A stretch of 64,000 nucleotides of DNA. Origin: Trematomus loennbergii (lineage: Eukaryota > Chordata > Actinopteri > Perciformes > Nototheniidae). Every line of letters starts with the position of its first letter. Position 1 is the stretch's first letter. The notes below the pieces were generated by a model, which ran no database searches, had not been told where the DNA came from, and saw only the letters and a list, made by a program, of their open reading frames with translations. Position numbers and translations under genes: made by a program. This document shows, in pieces, positions 57,601 through 64,000 of this stretch. The stretch covers positions 592,501-656,500 of the forward strand of contig JAAOOA010000124.1 of NCBI GenBank assembly GCA_012861695.1, written 5' to 3'.

Positions 57601-58107
57601 GTTTTTGACATAAAAAAATTATGGATCATCAATCATTTTTCAAAGTGACAGACACATTGGATTAACCTATGGATTAACCTTCAGCTGCGTTTTTCTCGTT
57701 TTTGATCAGAATTGTTATTCTGCAAAAGGTGAGCATATCTCCATGTTTTGCTACCTAAAGCTACGTCGTGTGATGTCTGTATTTGCTTCCCCTGTCGCGA
57801 GTTCTGATCGCTCAGTGATGATACTTATATTTCTAGAATTTGTGGAATCTCAGCTTGTAAGCTTGTTTATGCATATCCGATAAGTATATCGATTGATTTA
57901 TACCTAGAGTGCGTTAGCATTTTTTCGCTCAGGGCTCATTTAGACGCTTCTTGTGAGACTTGTGTTTTGTTTCGGTAAACGTGGTTCATATCATCAGTTA
58001 GATGCGTTTCCTCTGAGTAGGACACATGAATAGTTTATTACATTTTAAGAAGCCCTGAGACACAGTTTCGTGAGAAAAAAAACGGGGGAAAAAAGCCCCT
58101 TAACAGG
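57601..58107. mobile_element. Right half of a TTAA-target element
   Basis: Homologous to about 32640-33202 (GACACATTGGATTAACCTAT, GGATTAACTTCAGC-like) and ends CCTTAACAGG|TTAA. The left half is missing where the long-TIR element adjoins. Confidence 0.75.
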
Positions 58108-58111
58108 TTAA

Positions 58112-58452
58112 ATGGGAATTAAATCAGTGTTCCCAAAGCCCCGGTGTTCTGCAGTTTGTGTGGGCCTACTGTACTGTTGCACAGTTTATGCTGTAGAAAC
58201 TATGTCCAGGACAAGGTGTTTGGAAGTTTTGGAAGATTCATAGCTAACCACATGAAGTTATGGAGGTATTGATCAGTCTTCTCATATTTTTAAGCCTCAA
58301 ATTGTCCTTCCCCCCCCCCTCTAACATCACCAGAAGTCATAATTTAAGGGGTCTTTTCTCAAAAAAAATTACCGGTTGAGCATCCCCCAGGACCCCCCTA
58401 GTATTGTTTGATCACCATTTCCACAGCCCCACCTAAACTATTTTCCACCAGC
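58112..58452. other. Spacer, nothing recognised
   Basis: GC-poor sequence with C- and A-runs, no exon seen. Confidence 0.4.
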
Positions 58453-58855
58453 CGCCTTTATTTCCCCCATTACTGTTATCATAGTGCTGTATATCAGAGT
58501 GTTTGTGGTGGCTGTGTCGGCTCGAGCCATGCGATCTCATGTTATCGCTGTCACTATGCAACGTTCAGTTGGTGCAACTGTTAAGAAATCTGAGATGAAA
58601 GCAGCCAGGACTCTTGGTGTTGTTGTCCTTGTGTTTCTAATATGTTTTTTTCCATATTACACTCCATCCCTTGTAGGTGAGGATATTGAAACTAGTAGTT
58701 CAACCTCACCCATTGTAGTCTGGTTGCTGTATTTTAACTCTTGTCTGAACCCATTGATTTATGCCTCGTTATACCCCTGGTTTAGAAAATCTATCAAGCT
58801 CATTGTTACCCTTAAGATACTTAAGTCTTACTCGTGTGATTCTAAAATACTGTAA
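58453..58855 (+). pseudogene. Trace-amine-associated receptor (TAAR)-like fragment, TM5 to C-terminus
   Basis: The open frame reads FISPITVIIVLYIRVFVVAV (TM5) and ARAMRSH, then SEMKAARTLGVVVLVFLICF and FPYYTPSL (TM6, with a CFFPYY motif in place of the usual CWxPY). LYFNSCLNPLIYASLYPWF (TM7, NPLIY) follows, then a short tail to TAA. KKSEMKAARTLG and YPWFRKSIKLIV are typical of fish TAARs, which are olfactory amine receptors. TM1-TM4 are absent, since homology starts abruptly at 58453 after transposon sequence. TAARs are usually encoded in one or two exons, so this is a truncated pseudogene rather than an exon. Confidence 0.82.
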
Positions 58856-59329
58856 TGACGGACTGGGTTTGAGATATATTCTAAAAAACCTCTGTTCAGA
58901 TGGACATATTGTTGCTATTGTTGCTGAGTCAGAATGCAATGTGTAATGGCTGAAGAAAGATTAGACATTATTTAATGTAGTAAAAATATGTAACTAAAAG
59001 ATATTAAATAATTGAATATAAAATAAAACTGGAAATATTACATTGTGTGGAAGAAGTAGTAGTTTTTGACCTGTGTTGACTTCAGTTTGACCAGTATTCT
59101 GGTAATGATATGTTCAATTGTTAATTTTGTAGACAATATGCATTACAGACTGATTGAGTATGTCGTTGGCAGAAGGTGAGTGTGCAACTTCAAACAAAAA
59201 GACAGAGCTGTCGCGTGTGTGTGTGTGTGTGTGTGTGTGTGAGAGCGAGAGAGAGAAAAAGGAGAGAAGGTTTTACTGACACATAACAGATTTGGTTCTC
59301 CAACACACTGACGATACAATACAACAAGA
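58856..59329. other. Intergenic sequence with (GT)n
   Basis: (GT)n(GA)n at about 59212-59253, otherwise nothing recognised. Confidence 0.5.
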
Positions 59330-59791
59330 ACATGCTTCTTGTCTGGTAGGCTGTATGCCTCAGGCCACTTAGTGAAGTAGTCCATGGCTGTGAGGATGTA
59401 GCGGTTCCCTTTTTCTGTGCGGGGAAACGGTCCAAGAACGTCGATCCTGATCCTCTCCATTGTGCACCCTACCGGAAACTGCTGGAGCTGGGCATGAGAT
59501 CTGTCGGTAGGGCCCTTACGTGCAGTGCAGCTGTCGCAGCGGCAACAGTAATCTTCCACATCTCGTCTGTGTTGGCCCCAGTAGAATCTCTGTCGCAGGC
59601 GGCGGAGAGTCTTAGAGACCCCAAAGTGACCAGATCCTGGAGTTCCATGCACTGACCGAAGTACCGTCTCCCGCAGGGTCCTCGGCACCACCACCTGCCA
59701 CCGTGTCTCTCCTGCAGCCAGTTCCTTCCACCCCCTCTGCAGTACTCCATCACACAGGCGCAGGGCTTCAAACATTGACCATAGCACTTTA
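59330..59791 (-). pseudogene. Ty3/gypsy integrase segment
   Basis: Minus-strand frame: VLWSMFEALRLCDGVL, VVVPRTLRETVLRSVHGTPG, then the integrase zinc site (HGTPGSGHFGVSKTL ... CCRCDSCTARKG, an HHCC motif). The start of the catalytic core is ERIRIDVLGPFP and RYILTAMDYFTKWPEAY. The core stops near 59330 before the remaining catalytic residues. It belongs to the same element as 62956-64000, being downstream in pol. Confidence 0.88.
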
Positions 59792-59948
59792 TGGCGCGTT
59801 TCCACTACACGGCCTCGCTCGGCCTCGCTTGGCCGCAATTGGCCTCGTTAGGACCAGCTCACTTTATGGCGCGTTTCCATTACAGTTTAGGAACTGGGTA
59901 GTATCTATAGTAACGCAGTGTAGGCGGAGCAACGCTGCTTAAACTGCC

Positions 59949-60188
59949 GTGACGTCATCTTCAATGCGACACAACAATGGAGGATGTGGAGATGTGGAAG
60001 CGATCGTTTGCTTGTTTCTTGCTGTGTGGTTTATTATCACAAGAAATAGGCAAGAGTTGTTTCGAAAGAGGCGACTTATAGCAAGACGAGGTATAGAAGA
60101 AGCTGACGCGAGAGTTCGGGCAGTCCTACGCCGCAGAGACTACAGGACGACTCGAATCACTACTACTAACTACAATGCTACTTGGTAA
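59949..60188 (+). pseudogene. Harbinger transposase N-terminal exon
   Basis: The open frame ends in a basic stretch (RNRQELFRKRRLIARRGIEE and RAVLRRRDYRTTR), similar in character to the N-terminus of the transposase at 45958. The start codon and exact exon limits are uncertain. Confidence 0.5.
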
Positions 60189-60377
60189 GCTAACGTTCGC
60201 TAACTAGCAATGTGTTTAGGCTCACGCTCCCTATACGACCAAAGTATTTCAAGTATTTAATTAATTGTAGCTACCACTTTTACGTATTAAAATATGTATG
60301 CTTTTGTTTGTGTATTTCAGAAGTTGCGTGTATTTTAGAAGCTACGTCACCGCCTTAAACCATGTGTTTGGATGCTC

Positions 60378-60549
60378 GACCGAGCTACCGAGTGGTGGAA
60401 TGTGATTGTTCCATCTTTCACACACACTCAGTGGGTGGAGAACTTCAGGATGTCTGAGGAAACCTACGTCTACCAGGGGTAGCAGTGGCACACGGTGCAG
60501 AGGAGGGCAGGGACATACGAGAGGGTCTGAAGCGCTACCTGAATACCTA
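60378..60549 (+). pseudogene. Harbinger transposase, N- and C-terminal pieces fused by deletion
   Basis: EWWNVIVPSFTHTQWVENFR then MSEETYVYQG and TAG is the block preceding the nuclease core. Directly after it comes AVAHGAEEGRDIREGLKRYL with NT and stop, the usual C-terminus. The whole DDE core (several hundred codons) is gone. Confidence 0.75.
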
Positions 60550-60881
60550 AATATTCATTGTATTGTATTGAACATAAATAAATCTTCTTTTTTTTCACAT
60601 ACATGTGTTTGTCAAATTATTTAAACCAAAATTGTTTTATCAGAATTGACTATTTAGTAAATATTTGAATTTCAAGCACTAGTACTTAATGCCCCATAAT
60701 AATAATAATCTAATAAATTAAGCAAATATCAAAGCAAACTATAAACATAAATACAAAAGTGTAAAACACAGCAGAACTATATTCATAAATGCAAGTGTAA
60801 AAAATTGTTAACATGGATGGAGGCTAAAGTATCCACAGCATAAAATAATATGATTATGATGGTTTGTCTGAAAGACACAGC

Positions 60882-61020
60882 CTCAAGGTTCAAGGTTTTT
60901 TTATTTTGTCATACGAACATAGCTACAGTGTAGTTATGACAATGAAAATATTAGGTCACAGGCTCCTCCAACAGTGCAACACAATAACCCAGATCAACAG
61001 AAATATAGTGCAAGTAAATA
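60882..61020 (-). mobile_element. LINE 3'-tail fragment
   Basis: CAAGGTTCAAGGTTTTTTTA and the next about 110 bp match the 3' UTR of the LINE at 18828-22060, inserted into the Harbinger copy. Confidence 0.8.
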
Positions 61021-61689
61021 TTAAGCGCTGTGCACCTCTCTCTTTGTATAGGTGTTTTCTTTTGTTCTCTTCTCTTTGAAATATATAAGCAATGTGTTTG
61101 AGTCTAGCACAACGAGGGTATTACAATTGAGTAATTTTTACTACATGTATTATTTATCATGTATTCTTAATACCATTACAAAATATGTAATGTTATGTTT
61201 TAGAGGAGGACCTCAAGCTAGCAAACTCAATTTCAAACAGTATGCAGAGTTGTCCTGCTAACGAGTTAAAATGTATTATTTAACCAAGTATTTATTCTCT
61301 TATTTGCTTTAATTGCAACAGATGATAAAGGTTTCACTGTGATAAGTATTCTCTTAAATCCATAAACCCCTGTACAGTGCTTTGTGGACGATGATGGTGT
61401 TTATGATATTTCTGACTGCAGAGGGACGCCTAGATGATGCTATCTTTCTGTGTGATCGCTGTTGGGTGCAATTATTTATCAACAAGCAATAAGATAAGTC
61501 AAAGAAGTACTTTATTTAACACAATTTGGGAAGTGTTTTCTTGCAGCAGCATAAAAAGGCATGGCATTGTAACTTACAAAAAAAAAATAAGAAATGTTGG
61601 TTGCAGCGCAGCAGCATAAAAAAGGCATGGCATTGTAAAAATAAACATTTTAAAGATAAAAAATAAACATTTTAAAGATAAAAACAGCA

Positions 61690-61830
61690 AGGTCTGGTTC
61701 ATGTGCTGAGCCTGCAGGGCCCGGTCTTCCTTCTGCTGGGCCAGGTTCTGCTCCTGGTGTTCCTTCTGCTGGGCCAGTTGCCGTTCCTGCAGGGCCAGAT
61801 CCTCTCCTCCTCGGTTCCTCTTGCCTGGGT
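61690..61830 (-). CDS. Harbinger Myb-like protein, coiled-coil exon
   Basis: Minus strand after TCACCCAG reads GKRNRGGEDLALQERQLAQQ then KEHQEQNLAQQKEDRALQAQ and HMNQT, a Gln/Glu-rich coiled coil typical of the C-terminus of the accessory protein. Confidence 0.6.
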
Positions 61831-62099
61831 GACAAGATAATTATATAAATAATAATTAGCAATAAGAATGAAAAAACACAGGACAGGTACAGGTCACATA
61901 AGGATATAAGAATAAAATGTATAAACAGAACAACAGTAAGGATGAATTAAAGAAAGTTCTGGCCCTAGATACTAGCTGCTTACTAGCTAGTTACTTTACT
62001 TGTAACAGAGCATTCGCACACAGTGGTACAGCTTATTTTACTTACTGACGATGGATGGTCTAAAGTTTTTTTTTAAAAGTCACAATTCCAGCCTATTTC

Positions 62100-62222
62100 T
62101 TACCTAGAACCACACGCAGCGGTGTCGAGCTGGCACTCGGCGTTGGTGTCTGTGCTCGTGTTGGTGTCTGTGCTCGTTGTTCGGAACTGTTCCTCCTCGC
62201 TAGTCCCAATGTAATCATCTAG
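62100..62222 (-). CDS. Harbinger Myb-like protein, acidic middle exon
   Basis: Minus strand after TTCTAG reads DDYIGTSEEEQFRTTSTDTN and STDTNAECQLDTAACG, with a short tandem TSTDTN repeat. It is placed between the SANT and coiled-coil exons by position. Confidence 0.5.
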   Translation of the reverse strand, partial: LDDYIGTSEEEQFRTTSTDTNTSTDTNAECQLDTAACGSR

Positions 62223-62506
62223 AACAGAAACATGACTTGTAAATTCCACAAACTACTGCAGCACAATACTATAAATAGCAACAACAACAATGGCACATAT
62301 GGTGTTAGCAAACAATAGCTCTAGCTAATGCTATCTGCCTTAGCTAGCTAGCTAGCCTTCGGGGCTCCATAAAAGCATGGGTTGTCGAACATAAATGTAA
62401 GGATAAAATAGACTTATTTGTTAGAAGTGAGCTTTAGAACAGATAGGGACACAAAGCAGGGACACAAAGCTTTCAAGCAAATAACAGAGCGTTAGCAAAA
62501 ACTTAC

Positions 62507-62674
62507 CATGCAGACTCCAGTAACGCCATTGTAGAGTCCAGTGTCTGTGTAGAGACCTCCTGAAAGACTTTGATATTGCGAGTTGTCCAGCACCCGCTGG
62601 ACCTTATCATCTGCAATATAATGGAGGAACGTCGTCACTTCCTCGACCGACCATGGTGTGCTTTTCTTTGCCAT
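62507..62674 (-). CDS. Harbinger Myb/SANT protein, first exon (shortened)
   Basis: ATG at 62674 (minus) gives MAKKSTPWSVEEVTTFLHYI, ADDKVQRVLDNSQYQSLSGG and donor CATG|GTAAGT. W-S-V-E-E-V-T-T-F-L matches the first SANT helix. The second half of the domain seen in the copy at 47094 is lost, so DNA binding is doubtful. Confidence 0.65.
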
Positions 62675-62955
62675 TGTTGTAGCTCCTCTGTTAACAAAAA
62701 TGCTGTTTGTAAAAATGGATTATCTCGCGCGCCGATTGTGACAATTCTCTCCGACCAATCAGCAGCCGAGAGTGTTCACGTCACACACACAGCCCGGTTG
62801 TCTCTGGCCCTAGACCCACGATTTTATGAGGCCAGAAAAACTGTGAATTAGGACCCGCCGGCCGGTACTAGGCCAAGTGGAAACGCAACCAAAAACGGGC
62901 CGCTGACGTCACAGCCCTCTTAAACCGTGCTCCGCGCTGTAGTGGAAACGCGCCA

Positions 62956-64000
62956 TTAGTGGCACGAGAAAACTCAGAGACCTGTTCCCACCGGGGTTTG
63001 TGTTGTGCAGCCACCCAAGCGGTTACCGGCCTGATGTCGACATCCCCCTCCTGATTCTTCCTCCATTCGGCAGCATCTACAGCTAAAAGTCCATGGTCAG
63101 TTGATGCCCCGACTGGTCCCACAGCTGCACATATCACCTCAGCCTGTAGACATTCCCTCTCCTGTGTCTCTCTCTTCACGCAGTAGCGGCAGTCATCACT
63201 GTAGCAGGGGCGGCGGGAGAGTGCATCAGCGTTGCCGTGCTGCACGCCAGGTCTGTGAATTATGGTGAAGTCATATGCTTGTAACTCTTCAATCCAGCGT
63301 GCCAGCTGGCCTTCTGGTTCTTTGAAGGACATGAGCCACTGTAAGGCAGAGTGATCAGTCCGGACTGTGAAGTGGAGGCCCCCTAGGTAGTACCTGAAGT
63401 GCCGGATGGCGCTGACCACAGCAAGCAGTTCCCGTCTGGTGACACAGTAGCGGCGTTCAGCTTTGTTAAATGTTCTGCTATAGTAGGCCACTACTCTCTC
63501 TCCTTCTGGTGTCACCTGGGCCAGCACGGCTCCTGCTCCACTGTTGCTGGCATCGGTGTCGAGGATGAAGGGAAGGGTGGGGTCAGGGGGGAAGAGGATC
63601 GGTGCCTCCACTAGGGCTTCCTGTAGTAAAGCAAATGCTGCTTGACACTCCACTGTCCATGAAAACACCTCTCCTTTCTGTAACAGGCGGAACAGCGGCG
63701 TAGCTATGCAGGAGAACCCTTTCACAAACCTCCTGTAGTAGGAGGACAGGCCCAGGAAGCTCTTCGGGTCCTGCACAGAGCTGGGGGTGGGCCAGTCCTT
63801 CACAGCCTGCACCTTCTCTCCCATGGTGCCGATGCCGCCCTCCGTTAGCCTGTGACCGCGAAAAGTCACCTCACGCTTCACGAAACAGCACTTCTGGGGG
63901 TGCAATTTCAGTCCTGCTCCAGCCACTCTCACCAGCACACGTTTGAGGGCCCCGAGAGCTAATTCGAAGGATTTCCCATGGCCTCTCAAATGTGGCAGGA
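62956..64000 (-). pseudogene. Ty3/gypsy pol: RT end, RNase H and connection, cut by Harbinger
   Basis: The minus-strand frame (from 63989, continuing beyond the window) has the end of RT (LHPQKCCFVKREVTFRGHRL, SSVQDPKSFLGLSSYYRRFV), then RNase H with FILDTDASNSGAGAVLAQV, YYSRTFNKAERRYCVTRREL and VRTDHSALQWLMSF. The connection is FTIIHRPGVQHGNADALSRR. The frame is intact up to the Harbinger insertion at 62955. The integrase part resumes at 59791. It is an LTR retrotransposon fragment without visible LTRs. Confidence 0.92.

Larger units (their letters stand above)
59792..62955. mobile_element. Internally deleted PIF/Harbinger transposon in gypsy pol (3.2 kb)
   Basis: Ends TGGCGCGTTTCCACTACA and its inverse. 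Harbinger-typical TTA duplication at 59789-59791 and 62956-62958. It carries transposase relics on plus (59949-60549) and a Myb/SANT gene on minus (61690-62674), in the convergent layout of the superfamily. A LINE tail lies inside at about 60882-61016. Its left end is homologous to the MITE at 16368-17144. Confidence 0.93.

Noticed and set aside
62868..62955. Extension of the gypsy frame to 62868
   Set aside because: The last codons lie in the Harbinger terminal repeat. The true pol sequence ends at the TTA target site.

Overview
The window is vertebrate nuclear DNA and almost certainly teleost fish. Four things point there: intron-split exons with GT/AG borders; exons of an oestrogen receptor beta gene; a fish-type TRIM gene and a trace-amine-receptor fragment; and a very high density of fish-style transposons (hAT, PIF/Harbinger, TTAA-target elements, CR1/L2-type LINEs, Ty3/gypsy) with long CA/GT microsatellites. 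No bacterial-type features, CRISPR arrays or operons are present. Most long open frames lie in microsatellites or minisatellites and are not genes.

Layout. 1-5.2 kb is repeats: a LINE 3' end split by a hAT element that is itself split by a second hAT element, then a small TTAA-target MITE. 5.39-11.27 kb carries ligand-binding-domain exons of esr2 on the plus strand (canonical exons 5, 6 and 7, plus a remnant of exon 8). Its introns hold a purine-rich minisatellite, an internally deleted LINE with an in-frame 33-bp repeat, and a TIR transposon. The end of exon 7 and the start of exon 8 look damaged. 14.7-24.95 kb is transposon territory: a young 1.5-kb LTR element without pol, a Harbinger MITE, a large hairpin, a nearly full-length but frameshifted LINE, a tRNA-type SINE, and a Harbinger relic holding a TTAA-target element. 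25.4-34 kb holds a SAM-like/HECT E3-ligase-like gene (plus) facing a DDE-integrase-like gene (minus). A hAT copy sits in the 3' UTR of the first and a TTAA element in the coding sequence of the second. 34.7-35.6 kb has 21-bp and 72-bp tandem arrays. 36-41.5 kb holds a C2H2 zinc finger/SAMD3-like gene with a stop codon and a hAT copy in an intron. 42.4-43.4 kb is a TRIM gene that has lost most of its SPRY domain. 44.5-47.8 kb is an internally deleted Harbinger element with a hAT copy inside. 49.6-50.6 kb is a hAT derivative encoding a CGBP1-like zinc finger. 53.3-55.2 kb is a decayed SWIM/MULE-like gene on the minus strand. 56.45-57.58 kb is an element with inverted repeats of about 210 bp. 58.45-58.86 kb is the last third of a TAAR-like receptor. 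59.3-64 kb is a Ty3/gypsy pol interrupted by an internally deleted Harbinger element.

How it fits together. The genes do not form a pathway. The window reads as a host locus (esr2, with a probable convergent neighbour whose poly(A) site faces it) followed by a region where multi-copy gene families and transposons have piled up and broken one another. Insertion order can be read directly at several nested sites from target-site duplications, and in one case from an unoccupied copy of the same site elsewhere in the window. The most intriguing open question is whether the convergent SAM-HECT and integrase genes form one undescribed mobile unit.
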